A stretch of DNA of 36,182 bases, taken from NCBI GenBank assembly GCA_903873945.1, contig CAIQQM010000162.1:1-36182 (forward strand), in the 5' to 3' direction. The position numbers and the translations under genes were made by a program. The notes under the pieces are model-generated. The model saw only the letters and a list, made by a program, of their open reading frames with translations. It did no database searches and was not told where the DNA came from. Source of the stretch: an uncultured Verrucomicrobiota bacterium. Its GTDB lineage: Bacteria > Verrucomicrobiota > Verrucomicrobiia > Limisphaerales > UBA8199. Positions within the stretch are counted from its first letter, which is position 1; each line of letters begins with the position of its first letter. This document shows, in pieces, positions 1 to 8,917 of the stretch.

Positions 1-2
1 AT

Positions 3-422
3 GAGAACCGCGCGCTGCTCTGGGTCCTGAGAACCGATCTCGGGCTGACGGGAACCAAGTTCGGCTGCGGCGAAGGGCACTGCGGCTCCTGCACGGTGCT
101 GGTGAACAACGTTGCGGTCCGTTCCTGCCTCCTCAAAATGAGACAGATCAAGGATAAGGAGGTCGTTACCATCGAGGGGCTCGCCAAAGCCGGCACATTG
201 CATCCGCTGCAGAAGGCTTTTCTCGCTGAAGACGCCATGCAATGCGGATTTTGTACATCGGGCATGATCCTCACCGGGGCCGCCTTCCTCGCCGCAAACC
301 CACAACCCACCCGGGACCAAATCGTCCATGGCCTGGAACAAAACCTCTGCCGTTGCGGCGCTCACAACCGCATCATTCAAGCCGTTCAAACCGCCGCCGT
401 GGAAATGAAAGGCGGCCGTTAA
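3..422 (+). CDS. (2Fe-2S)-binding small subunit of a molybdenum hydroxylase (5' partial)
   Basis: This is the electron-transfer subunit of a xanthine dehydrogenase/isoquinoline 1-oxidoreductase-type enzyme. It passes electrons from the molybdopterin subunit through two [2Fe-2S] clusters. The reading frame is open from base 3, so the first ~20-30 residues lie outside the window. The plant-ferredoxin-type cluster is seen as GCGEGHCGSC followed by a later Cys (VRSC). The second, helical-domain cluster is seen as CGFCTSGM and, 30 residues on, CRCG. The length and arrangement fit IorA/CoxS-type proteins of about 150-160 residues. The large subunit starts 2 nt after its stop codon, so the two are surely one operon. 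The cluster identity is secure. The substrate cannot be read from this subunit. Confidence 0.93.
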   Translation, partial: ENRALLWVLRTDLGLTGTKFGCGEGHCGSCTVLVNNVAVRSCLLKMRQIKDKEVVTIEGLAKAGTLHPLQKAFLAEDAMQCGFCTSGMILTGAAFLAANPQPTRDQIVHGLEQNLCRCGAHNRIIQAVQTAAVEMKGGR

Positions 423-424
423 CG

Positions 425-2590
425 ATGAAAGCCGAAGATTATCTTACCCTCGACTTCAAGAACGACCTCCCCATCCTGCCGCTGGGCAGCCGCCGGGATT
501 TCCTCGGGGGCTTGGGCGGCGGCATCCTTATCCTGATTTCAGCGGGCGATTTTCTGGAAGCTCAGGAAACTGTCCGCCAGCGAGGCGGAGCTTTCGGATT
601 GCCTTCGGACTTCAACGCCTTTTTGCGTATTGACGAGGATGGGAGGGTGACCTGCTTCACCGGCAAGATCGAAATGGGCCAGGGCCCGATCACTTCCCTG
701 CCACAGATGCTGGCGGAAGAACTGGAAACGCCTCTGGATTCTGTGGATCTCGTGATGGGCGATACGAGTCGCTGTCCCTGGGACATGGGCACATTCGGGT
801 CAATGACCACCCGCGTCTTTGGCCCGGCCTTTCGTGCAGCCGCGGCTGAGGCAAAGGCCGTGTTGCTAGAGCTGGCCTCCGAATCCCTTAAAGTTTCCCA
901 GTCGCAATTGGTGGCCAAAGACGGGGTGATCTTTGACTTGAAAGACAATGAGCACCGCGTGACCTATGGTCAACTGGCCAAGGGACAAAAGATCGAGCGG
1001 CACCTCAGCGGCAAACCAGTGCTGAAAGCCCGCTCCCAGTACCGGATCGTTGGCAAACCCCTGGTGCGGCGCGACGGTCTCGCAAAAGTCACCGGCAATG
1101 CCCAATACTCCGGCGATATCCGCCTGCCCGGCATGCTTTACGCAACGGTTTTATGCCCGCCCGCGCACGACGCAAAACTGAAGAGTGTGGACACCTCTTT
1201 GGCGAAGGGGTTCCCGGGTGTTCAGGTCATTCAGGAGGGCGACTTGGTGGCCGTTCTGCATGAGTCGCCGGATGTGGCGGAAGCCGCCCTGGATAAAATC
1301 AAAGCTGAGTACACCGTACCTGAATCGAAACTGAACGACAAAACCATCTTCGAGCACCTGCTCAAAGTCGGGGCCGAACCCAAGGTCGTGGCGAGCAGTG
1401 GAAGCCTCGAAGAGGGCGAGAAGATCGCCGGCAAGAAGTTTGAGATGACATACTTCAACAGCTATGTCGCCCATGCCGCGCTCGAAACACATACCGCTCT
1501 CGCTAAAATCGAAGGGGACAAGGCTACAGTCTGGGCATCCATACAAAACCCCTTTACGGCTCAACGCGAGGTTGCCGAGGCGCTTGGCTTCCCGGTCCGG
1601 AATGTGCGGATTATTGTGCCCTTTGTGGGCGGCGGGTTCGGCGGGAAAACATTCAACCGGCAAGCCGTCCATGCCGCTCGTCTCGCCAAAGCTGCGGGGA
1701 AACCCGTGCAAGTGTGTTGGAACCGTTCAGAAGAATTCTTCCATGACACCTTCCGGCCCGCCGCAGTCGTCAAGATCAGAAGCGGCATCGGCGACTCCGG
1801 CAATATCGTCTTCTGGGATTACGACGTCCTGTTTGCGAGTGAACGCGGGGCCCCGCAATTCTACGCCATCCCTAATCATCGCACCACCGCTCGCCCGTCC
1901 GGCTGGGTTGGGCCGCCGGGCACACATCCCTTTGAGACTGGCGCCTGGCGCGCCCCTGGCAATAACACGAACACGTTCGCCCGCGAATCCCAAATCGACA
2001 TTATGGCGTCCGCAGCGAGGTGCGACCCGGTTGAATTCCGGCTGAAAAATCTCAGCGATGCGCGGATGGTTCGTATTCTCAACGCTGCCGCCGAACGCTT
2101 CGGCTGGGTCCCGGCCAGGGCGCCCAGCAAACGCGGTTACGGCGTGGCTTGCGGCATCGATGCCGGAACCTATGTTGCAGCCATCGCTGAAGTTGCGGTC
2201 AATCACGAAAATGGAACCGTTCAGGTCAAACGCATCGTCTGCGCCCAGGACATGGGTTTGGTCATCAATCCGGAGGGTTCCCGGATACAGATGGAAGGCT
2301 GCGTCACGATGGGCCTAGGCTATACTCTGACTGAAGAAGTCCATTTTCAGGGCGGGAAAGTCCTGGACACGAATTTCGATACTTACGAGATCCCCCGCTT
2401 TTCCTGGGTGCCGAAAATCGAAACTGTATTGGTCGAATCGGAGGAAGCGGCTCCGCAGGGCGGTGGCGAACCGGCCATCGTCGTCATGGGCGCGGTGGTC
2501 GCCAATGCCATCCACGACGCCACCGGAGCCCGGTTGCTCCAGTTGCCCATGACCCCGGAACGGGTCAAAGCCGCAATCCAGAAAGTCTGA
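425..2590 (+). CDS. Molybdopterin-binding large subunit, xanthine dehydrogenase family (isoquinoline 1-oxidoreductase beta-like)
   Basis: This is the catalytic subunit that hydroxylates an aldehyde or N-heterocycle with water at a molybdenum cofactor. It has 721 residues from the ATG at 425, chosen because it follows the small-subunit stop by 2 nt; the frame stays open upstream but only in overlap. The N-terminus has a twin-arginine motif, SRRDFLG, followed by a hydrophobic stretch (about residues 20-43), so the folded complex is probably exported by Tat. Family signatures are the Gly-rich EMGQG segment, VGGGFGGK near the middle, and QGGGEPAIV near the C-terminus, whose Glu corresponds to the catalytic Glu of xanthine oxidase. 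No FAD subunit is visible, as in IorAB-type two-subunit enzymes that pass electrons to a cytochrome. The substrate is unknown. Confidence 0.92.
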   Translation: MKAEDYLTLDFKNDLPILPLGSRRDFLGGLGGGILILISAGDFLEAQETVRQRGGAFGLPSDFNAFLRIDEDGRVTCFTGKIEMGQGPITSLPQMLAEELETPLDSVDLVMGDTSRCPWDMGTFGSMTTRVFGPAFRAAAAEAKAVLLELASESLKVSQSQLVAKDGVIFDLKDNEHRVTYGQLAKGQKIERHLSGKPVLKARSQYRIVGKPLVRRDGLAKVTGNAQYSGDIRLPGMLYATVLCPPAHDAKLKSVDTSLAKGFPGVQVIQEGDLVAVLHESPDVAEAALDKIKAEYTVPESKLNDKTIFEHLLKVGAEPKVVASSGSLEEGEKIAGKKFEMTYFNSYVAHAALETHTALAKIEGDKATVWASIQNPFTAQREVAEALGFPVRNVRIIVPFVGGGFGGKTFNRQAVHAARLAKAAGKPVQVCWNRSEEFFHDTFRPAAVVKIRSGIGDSGNIVFWDYDVLFASERGAPQFYAIPNHRTTARPSGWVGPPGTHPFETGAWRAPGNNTNTFARESQIDIMASAARCDPVEFRLKNLSDARMVRILNAAAERFGWVPARAPSKRGYGVACGIDAGTYVAAIAEVAVNHENGTVQVKRIVCAQDMGLVINPEGSRIQMEGCVTMGLGYTLTEEVHFQGGKVLDTNFDTYEIPRFSWVPKIETVLVESEEAAPQGGGEPAIVVMGAVVANAIHDATGARLLQLPMTPERVKAAIQKV

Positions 2591-2629
2591 CGTTTCGACC
2601 CAGGCACACCCTGACAGAAAGAATCCTTC

Positions 2630-4786
2630 ATGGCAGCAAAACACAAATCCAGTCCCGACCAACCCGACTTGCCGCTCTCCAACGTTGCCGCGGACAGCAG
2701 CAAGCCCGCGGCGCATGTCCCCTTAAAAGACAGCACAACCACAACCTCGAAGCGCAAGCCTGATCCAAATGGGAACGGTGAAACTCACGTTCTCGCCGAG
2801 GGCATCGCCTCGCCCATCGTGCCCCATCTGTTCAAGCCCGGCAAGATTGAGCTGCCGCTCCATCGCCGCGTAGATCGCAGTTTTCTGGACTATGCTTCGT
2901 ATGTCATCCGCGACCGCGCTATTCCGAACCTGGCCGACGGCTTGAAGCCGGTACAACGCCGTATTCTTTGGGCGCTGCACGAAAAGGACGATGGGCGTTT
3001 TATCAAAGTGGCCAACGTGGTCGGGCACGCCATGCAATACCATCCTCACGGTGATGCCTCCATTGGTGATGCGCTGGTTGTGCTGGCGAACAAACGTTAC
3101 CTCATCGAGGGCCAGGGCAACTTCGGCAATATCTATACGGGCGATGTCGCCGCCGCTCCGCGCTATATCGAATGCCGGCTCACGGAATTGGCTCGCAACG
3201 CGGTGTTCAACGACGAGATTACGGACTTCGTGCCAAGCTACGACGGCCGCAACCAGGAACCGGTCACCCTGCCCGCCAAACTGCCGCTCCTTCTCATGCT
3301 CGGAACCGAAGGCATCGCCGTTGGGATGTCCTCCCGCATCCTGCCGCACAACTTCCCCGAGCTGCTCGAAGCCCAGATCACCATCCTCAGGAAACAGTCT
3401 TTCAAATGCCTGCCCGATTTCCAGACCGGCGGCCTCATGAACGCCCGCGAATACCGCGACGGCGCGGGCCAAATCAAGGTGCGCGCCAAAATCAAGCTCA
3501 AGGACGAATCCACCGTCGTCATCCAGGAAATCCCGCCAACCACAACAACCGATTCCTTGATCAGCTCCATCGAGGATGCCTCGCACAAAGGCAAGATTAA
3601 GGTCAGAAGCATCAACGATTTTACCTCCGAAGACGTCCAGATCGAAGTCAAAGCGCCAAGCGGTGTCAGCGCGGAGCAGTTGGTTGACGCCCTTTATGCA
3701 TTTACCGATTGCGAGGTGACCATTACCAGCCGCATCGTCGTCATCAAGAACAACCGTCCGGTAGAGATGACCGTTTCCGAAGTGCTTCGCGAGAACACGG
3801 CTCAGTTGGTGGAAACGCTAAAGCGCGAGCTCCAACTCAAGGAATCCAAGCTCATTGAAGAACTGCATTTCCGGACCCTGGAACGTATTTTCATCGAGGA
3901 GCGCCTTTACAAGAAAATTGAACAGTGCAAAACCAATGACGCGGTTCTGGCGGCGGTGCATGCGGGCTTTAAGCCGTTCCACAAGGAGTTGATTCGCCCA
4001 CTTTCGGACGCCGACGTGGAACGCCTCCTTGCCGTGCGCATCCGCAGGATTTCGCTTTTCGATATTCACAAGCACCGCGAAGAAATGGCAAAATCAAGAA
4101 CCGACCTCGCCGAAACACAGAAGAATCTAAAGAATTTGACGAAGTACGTCATAGGCCATCTCGAAGCGCTGCTCGCCAAGTACGGCCCGGTTTACCCACG
4201 GCTCACCAAATCCAGCCGCTACGACGAAGTGGACGCAAAGGAAGCCGCGTTTAAAGCGTTCAAGGTCGCTTATGATCGCGAGTCGGGTTATGTGGGCCAC
4301 AAAGTCTCTGGCGAAGAGTTCGCCGTGGAGTGCACCAGGTTCGACAAGCTGCTGCTTGTGTTCAAAGACGGCCATTACCAGGTTACGGAGCTGCCGGAAA
4401 AGCTCTTCGTCGGTCCGGACCTCGTTTACTGCGGCCTGCCGGAACGCGAGCGAATCTTCACACTGGCCTATACGAACCGTGAGGCGACCTACATGAAGCG
4501 TTTCACCTTCGGCGGCACTATCATGAACAAAATGTACCATTGCATCCCGCCCAAATCGAAGGTGCTTTTCTTCGAACCCGAAACCCCGGCCCAGCTTTAC
4601 ATTAAATACAAACCCGCCGCTTATCAGAAAATCAACCAGCAAATCTGCAACCCGGCCGATGTGGAAGTGAAGGGACCCAAGACACGCGGACGCCAAATTT
4701 CAATCAAAGATGTCTCGTCGATAAACAGCAAACCATCCCGAGGCTGGGATGAAGAAGCCGCCACGACCAAATTGCAGTTCGCATAG
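2630..4786 (+). CDS. parC: DNA topoisomerase IV subunit A (ParC-type)
   Basis: This is the DNA-cleaving subunit of a type IIA topoisomerase, which decatenates daughter chromosomes with an ATPase partner (ParE/GyrB) not present here. It has 718 residues. An ~80-residue low-complexity Lys/Pro/Ser/Thr-rich leader precedes the winged-helix domain. The active-site Tyr is Y179 in AAPRYIE. The quinolone-pocket helix reads HPHGDASIGD, with Ala143 where E. coli GyrA has Ser83 and Asp147 where it has Asp87. A coiled-coil tower region lies around residues 370-520. The C-terminal domain is short, unlike the six-bladed GyrA propeller, which together with the sequence favours ParC over GyrA. The gene starts 39 nt after the oxidoreductase; there is no sign of functional linkage to it. 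Confidence 0.93.
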   Translation: MAAKHKSSPDQPDLPLSNVAADSSKPAAHVPLKDSTTTTSKRKPDPNGNGETHVLAEGIASPIVPHLFKPGKIELPLHRRVDRSFLDYASYVIRDRAIPNLADGLKPVQRRILWALHEKDDGRFIKVANVVGHAMQYHPHGDASIGDALVVLANKRYLIEGQGNFGNIYTGDVAAAPRYIECRLTELARNAVFNDEITDFVPSYDGRNQEPVTLPAKLPLLLMLGTEGIAVGMSSRILPHNFPELLEAQITILRKQSFKCLPDFQTGGLMNAREYRDGAGQIKVRAKIKLKDESTVVIQEIPPTTTTDSLISSIEDASHKGKIKVRSINDFTSEDVQIEVKAPSGVSAEQLVDALYAFTDCEVTITSRIVVIKNNRPVEMTVSEVLRENTAQLVETLKRELQLKESKLIEELHFRTLERIFIEERLYKKIEQCKTNDAVLAAVHAGFKPFHKELIRPLSDADVERLLAVRIRRISLFDIHKHREEMAKSRTDLAETQKNLKNLTKYVIGHLEALLAKYGPVYPRLTKSSRYDEVDAKEAAFKAFKVAYDRESGYVGHKVSGEEFAVECTRFDKLLLVFKDGHYQVTELPEKLFVGPDLVYCGLPERERIFTLAYTNREATYMKRFTFGGTIMNKMYHCIPPKSKVLFFEPETPAQLYIKYKPAAYQKINQQICNPADVEVKGPKTRGRQISIKDVSSINSKPSRGWDEEAATTKLQFA

Positions 4787-4924
4787 AACCCGGCTGTTCG
4801 GGTCGGACTGAGCCTTGTCTCCTGCTGAATTCGTTCAGTCGTCCCGGCCCGTCCCGCGGTTGACAAATTCTACGAACAAACGAGGCTGACCTTAGTAATA
4901 GGACACTTAACGGAATGAGCATCA

Positions 4925-5113
4925 ATGAAAACATTACTCATGATTCTCGCCTTCGTCAGTCTTCTGACCGGTTGCGCGTGGTTTAAGGGCACTGGGCCAG
5001 ATAGGGACACGGGCTCAAATGCTATGGGCACCGGGAGGGGCACCACTGGCGTCAGCACGGGTGCGGATGCCGAGGACCAAGGAGAGGTAACGGGAAGCGA
5101 TATGCCTCCTTGA
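4925..5113 (+). CDS. Small lipoprotein of unknown function
   Basis: This 62-residue ORF begins with a typical lipoprotein signal: MK, a hydrophobic core (LLMILAFVSLL), then the lipobox LTGC with the acylated Cys at residue 18. The mature part is about 45 residues, rich in Gly, Thr, Asp and Ser, with no recognisable domain and probably disordered. Such micro-lipoproteins resemble entericidin-like envelope peptides in size, but no specific homology is claimed. It lies alone between parC and an oppositely oriented Smr-like gene. The signal sequence makes coding likely; the function is unknown. Confidence 0.72.
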   Translation: MKTLLMILAFVSLLTGCAWFKGTGPDRDTGSNAMGTGRGTTGVSTGADAEDQGEVTGSDMPP

Positions 5114-5160
5114 TCCGGCCCATCATGACCAGCCTTGGGATCCGGGATAATTAGCTCCAA

Positions 5161-5535
5161 TCACTTCAGCCAAAGGAGCGTCACGCCTTCATTGGTGGCA
5201 TTGAGGTCCGGGTCGCCTCGAAGTTCCGGCACCTCGGCCAGTAGAGTTAATGTTGGGTCATTGAAAATCGAGAATTCCTCCCCGAAAATGAAGTCTTTGA
5301 TCACGCCCTCCTTTTTGCGGAGAGTAAAAGATTTCCGCAGCCCATGCTGCAGCTTCCCGCCCTTGCCGGATGAACCGTAACCATGAATGACTTTCAACAC
5401 CCGCACGCCTTCATGCCGCGCTTTTCGGAGATCCTCCAGCACCAACTTCCTCGCCTCTTCAAGAGTGGGAAGACTGGCTTCAACGTAGAATGTCCTGATT
5501 GTGTTCACGCGCCACACGATTGCAAAACTTCCCAA
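5161..5535 (-). CDS. Smr-like domain protein
   Basis: This 124-residue protein carries an Smr-like (MutS2/SMR endonuclease) fold. A helix (about residues 24-42, EEARKLVLEDLRKA) is followed by a strand and the signature turn HGYGSSGKGG at residues 51-60, matching the HGxGxG loop of Smr nucleases, then a helix and the strand-rich end. The N-terminal LDLHG motif of canonical Smr domains is not evident; the corresponding strand reads TFYVEAS. Activity as a nicking nuclease or nucleic-acid binder is therefore uncertain. The GTG at 5508 (VNTIRTF) is an alternative start that would trim 9 residues. It is divergent from the M50-like gene at 5717. Confidence 0.75.
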   Translation of the reverse strand: MGSFAIVWRVNTIRTFYVEASLPTLEEARKLVLEDLRKARHEGVRVLKVIHGYGSSGKGGKLQHGLRKSFTLRKKEGVIKDFIFGEEFSIFNDPTLTLLAEVPELRGDPDLNATNEGVTLLWLK

Positions 5536-5716
5536 GGTTGCCCAACTCTTTCGCCGGACATTTCCGAATTAGCTCTGTTACCCTTCCCTTGCCAATCATC
5601 CGCAGGCTCGGCATGCCATCAAGGTCCTGCGGCTGTGTCCTGAAAGATTCAGCCCAACCCGAATCAAAAACTGAAATTGGCTGGCGGCAACGCACAGGCT
5701 TGGGAATAATCCGGCG

Positions 5717-6370
5717 GTGCCGAAATGGTGCAAAACGATCGTCGCGGTGCTGTTGTTACCGCTGTGCTTTGGAGCCGTTAAGGCGTTATGGCAAGTGCTT
5801 CGGGCCAGCGGAGCGGCGGATACGTTTTGGGTGGCTGCCCTCTCCGGAGCCGCTTGCTGGGTGGTTATTTATTTGCTGCTGCCTAAGCCGATGTGGGTTT
5901 ATGTGTTCGGCCACGAATTGACCCATGCCCTTTGGACGTGGCTTCTTGGCGGGCGGGTCAAGAAGTTCAAAGCTTCCGCTGCGGGTGGACATGTGGTCGT
6001 GACCAAGACCAATTTCGTGATCGCTCTGGCTCCGTATTTTTTTCCGCTCTATGCATTTCTGGTGGTTGCGGTCTTCGCCACCGGGTATTTTATTTTAAAT
6101 TGGCACGCCCATATTGTCTGGTTTCATCTGCTGCTCGGCGTCGCTTATGCTTTCCATGTGACGCTCAACTGGCACATCCTGCAAAGCGGTCAATCCGATA
6201 TCATTGAGCAGGGGTACTTGTTTTCGGCGGTCATTATCTTTTTGGGGAACATCATGGTATTGTTAGCAGGTATTACCTTGCTGGCGGCCAAAGTGGACCT
6301 CCTCACAACCTTGGCTTGGTGGCTGGAAGGCACCGGGCAGGTATTGCATCTGCTGGCAGGTTTTTTGTGA
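5717..6370 (+). CDS. M50 (site-2-protease-like) membrane metallopeptidase
   Basis: This 217-residue integral membrane protein starts at a GTG. It has about six hydrophobic segments (roughly residues 7-24, 35-55, 58-76, 95-120, 128-150 and 168-200). A zinc-protease motif, HELTH (His66, Glu67, His70), sits inside a membrane segment as in intramembrane M50 proteases. The third zinc ligand of S2P-type enzymes (an NxxPxxxxDG-type motif) is not obvious; an LAPYFFPLY segment around residue 105 may replace part of it. This points to the M50B-like group. The substrate is unknown. No strong ribosome-binding site is visible, so the start is moderately certain. Confidence 0.72.
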   Translation: MPKWCKTIVAVLLLPLCFGAVKALWQVLRASGAADTFWVAALSGAACWVVIYLLLPKPMWVYVFGHELTHALWTWLLGGRVKKFKASAAGGHVVVTKTNFVIALAPYFFPLYAFLVVAVFATGYFILNWHAHIVWFHLLLGVAYAFHVTLNWHILQSGQSDIIEQGYLFSAVIIFLGNIMVLLAGITLLAAKVDLLTTLAWWLEGTGQVLHLLAGFL

Positions 6371-6576
6371 GCGCGACCTTGCGGAAATGGTTTCGGCAAC
6401 CTCCTGCGGCAGAGGTCGGCAAGCGACAGAACCGACTGCGCTTCGGCTTGCAAGTCGCGGTCCTGTGCCTGGGTTGGCAAGGCCCAGGCATGTCGCCGAA
6501 ATTGCCTAACGTGAATTCTGTCTTGAAATGAGCGACCGATTCAGGCGAAATGCAGGGGTGAGCACAGTCTGATGCT

Positions 6577-7041
6577 ATGGAACTAGGCGATATTCTCGGT
6601 AAAGAGCAAATCATCACTAGCCTGCGGGCAGCAAATCGTTGGGATGCCATTGATGAGTTGATTAATAATCTGGTGGCGACCGGGAAAATTAAACCCGAAC
6701 ACCATGAAGCCATAGCCGCGGTGGTCAAGAAGCGCGAGTCATCCATGAGCACCGGCATCGGGTTCGGTATCGGAATTCCGCATGCTTCCACCGACCTGAT
6801 TAACGAAGTGGTCGGCGCGCTCGGCCGCTCGACCACGGGCGTCCAGTTCGACGCCTTGGACAACCAACCTGTCAACCTCGTCATGCTCTTCCTTGTGCCG
6901 CAGGGTCAATTCCAAAAGCATCTCCATACTCTGGCGAACATCGCCAAACTGCTGCACAAAGCGGAATTCCGCCAGGCTCTCGAGCAGGCACCGGATGCCG
7001 ACGCCATGCTGCAGATTATCCGCGACCAGGGCAAAAAATGA
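6577..7041 (+). CDS. PTS EIIA domain protein (PtsN/fructose family)
   Basis: This 154-residue stand-alone EIIA domain belongs to the PTS EIIA type-2 (mannitol/fructose/Ntr) family. The phosphoacceptor His is His69 in GIGIPHAST, after the typical GIGFGIG stretch. The C-terminal half (NLVMLFLVPQGQFQKHLHTLANIAKLL) is characteristic of PtsN-like proteins. No EIIB, EIIC, HPr or EI gene lies nearby, so a regulatory role of the nitrogen-PTS sort is more likely than sugar transport. It precedes argS by 87 nt on the same strand. PtsN itself cannot be separated from other single-domain EIIAs here. Confidence 0.9.
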   Translation: MELGDILGKEQIITSLRAANRWDAIDELINNLVATGKIKPEHHEAIAAVVKKRESSMSTGIGFGIGIPHASTDLINEVVGALGRSTTGVQFDALDNQPVNLVMLFLVPQGQFQKHLHTLANIAKLLHKAEFRQALEQAPDADAMLQIIRDQGKK

Positions 7042-7128
7042 GCCCGCGTTGGAAGGTTGAAGCGCTGGAATGTTGAAACGGTTCCCTCGCCTTTGTGCTT
7101 TAAGGCTTTAATCATTTAACACCAACCT

Positions 7129-8859
7129 GTGCTCCCACACAAACTCATCGAACAGCGTCTGCAGCATGCCGTCCAAGCGATTTTGCCGGGCTCAGATGTT
7201 GCGGCTGTCCTGGTCCGCCCCTGTCCGGACCCGAAGTTCGGCGATTATCAGACCAACGCGCTGATGTCTCTGGCAAAGGCCCGGAAGATGAATCCACGCC
7301 AGCTCGCGGCTGACGTCACCGCAAAACTGGACCTTCGTGATTGTTGCGAAAGCGTAGAAGTTGCCGGGGCCGGGTTCTTGAACTTCCGGCTCGCGCCTTC
7401 CGCAATGGTCCAGTCGCTCCAGGAAGCTGCGCGCGGGGAACACCTGTTCTTCGAAAAAACCGTTCGCCCGCGAACGGTTTTGGTTGATTTCAGTTCCCCA
7501 AACGTGGCGAAGCCGATGCACATCGGCCATATCCGGTCCACAATCCTCGGCGATTCCATCACTCGCATGCTCCGTCTGCTCGGACACCGGGTGATCACGG
7601 ATAATCACATCGGAGACTGGGGCACCCAGTTTGGTAAATTGCTCGTCGGCTGGAAACATCATCTGGACCTCCCGGCGTTGCAGATCGAGCCCATCGGCGA
7701 AATGGATCGGCTTTATAAGCTGGTGAACGCCGCCGGCGAATCAGACCCCGCTATCCTCGAACAATCGCGCCAGGAATTGGTGAAACTTCAGCGGGGCGAT
7801 GAGGAAAACCTGAAAATCTGGCGCGAGATGCTTGCGCTCTCACAGGCGCAATTTGACAGGATTTACCAGCGGCTCGGCGTGAACTTTGATAAAGCCCTGG
7901 GCGAAAGCTTCTATAACTCACGCCTGCAGCCGCTTGTACGGGAACTGTGCGACAAAGGCATCGCCCGGGAAAGCGAAGGCGCCATTGCCGTTTTCTTCAA
8001 AGATATCCCCCATCTCAAGGCAAACCCCGCCCTCATCCAGAAAAGCGACGGCGCTTTCAACTACACCACAACCGACCTCGCCACGCTGGCGTACCGGCTG
8101 GAAACGTGGCTCCCGGCTGAAATTGTCTATGTTACTGACGCGCGCCAGCAACTGCATTTTCAGCAAATCTTCGCCGTGTTCCGCCGCTGGCATCCGGAGG
8201 CCAAAGTCAACCTCACGCATGTCTGGTTCGGCTCGATTCTTGGCGAGGATGGCAAACCATTCAAAACCCGATCCGGAGAAACCATCAAGCTGGCCGATTT
8301 GCTCGATGAAGCCGAAGAACGCGCCTTCAAAGTGGTCTCGGAAAAGAATGCGGAACTCTCAGAGGCTCAGCGCCGGGAAATTGCGCGGATCGTCGGGATT
8401 GGTGCCGTTAAATACGCCGACTTGATGTCGAATCGCCAGAGCGATTACGTCTTCAGTTGGGACAAACTGCTCGCCCTGAACGGGAACACGGCGCCCTACC
8501 TGCAATACGCCTATACGCGCATCCGAAGCATCTTCCGAAAAAGCGGCTTGGAAACCACCGGGGGCGGAACCCGAAATCCCCGGTTGGCACTGGCAGCCAC
8601 GCAGGAAATCGCACTGGCAAGACACCTCCTTAACTTCGGGTTGGTGCTGGAGGCTGCGGTCGATGAGTATCGGCCGAATTTTCTATGTAATTACCTTTTT
8701 GAGTTGGCCGGACATTTCACGAGCTTCTACGAAAACTGTCCGGTGCTGAAGGCCGAATCCGAAATGCGCGCCAACCGTTTGCTCCTGTGCGAATTGACAG
8801 CGCGGGTTTTGAAGCAGGGTTTCGAGGTTCTCGGAATTGAAACCGCGGAACAGATGTAG
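7129..8859 (+). CDS. argS: Arginyl-tRNA synthetase
   Basis: This class I synthetase charges tRNA-Arg. It has 576 residues from a GTG start. It carries the N-terminal ArgRS-specific domain (about residues 1-90), the ATP-binding HIGH motif in PMHIGHIRST (about residues 130-137), the GDWGTQFG segment typical of ArgRS, a KMSK-equivalent loop FKTRSGETIKLADLL, and the C-terminal anticodon-binding (DALR) domain ending at ETAEQM. The length matches bacterial ArgRS. The ATG-less start is supported by the close match of the first residues (HKLIEQRLQHAV) to the family N-terminus. It converges with priA, whose stop lies 58 nt downstream. Confidence 0.97.
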   Translation: MLPHKLIEQRLQHAVQAILPGSDVAAVLVRPCPDPKFGDYQTNALMSLAKARKMNPRQLAADVTAKLDLRDCCESVEVAGAGFLNFRLAPSAMVQSLQEAARGEHLFFEKTVRPRTVLVDFSSPNVAKPMHIGHIRSTILGDSITRMLRLLGHRVITDNHIGDWGTQFGKLLVGWKHHLDLPALQIEPIGEMDRLYKLVNAAGESDPAILEQSRQELVKLQRGDEENLKIWREMLALSQAQFDRIYQRLGVNFDKALGESFYNSRLQPLVRELCDKGIARESEGAIAVFFKDIPHLKANPALIQKSDGAFNYTTTDLATLAYRLETWLPAEIVYVTDARQQLHFQQIFAVFRRWHPEAKVNLTHVWFGSILGEDGKPFKTRSGETIKLADLLDEAEERAFKVVSEKNAELSEAQRREIARIVGIGAVKYADLMSNRQSDYVFSWDKLLALNGNTAPYLQYAYTRIRSIFRKSGLETTGGGTRNPRLALAATQEIALARHLLNFGLVLEAAVDEYRPNFLCNYLFELAGHFTSFYENCPVLKAESEMRANRLLLCELTARVLKQGFEVLGIETAEQM

Positions 8860-8917
8860 CCGCACCCGCTGGGGCCACACAGGCTGCGGGCGCATTCATG
8901 TCATCCCAACAGAGCCA

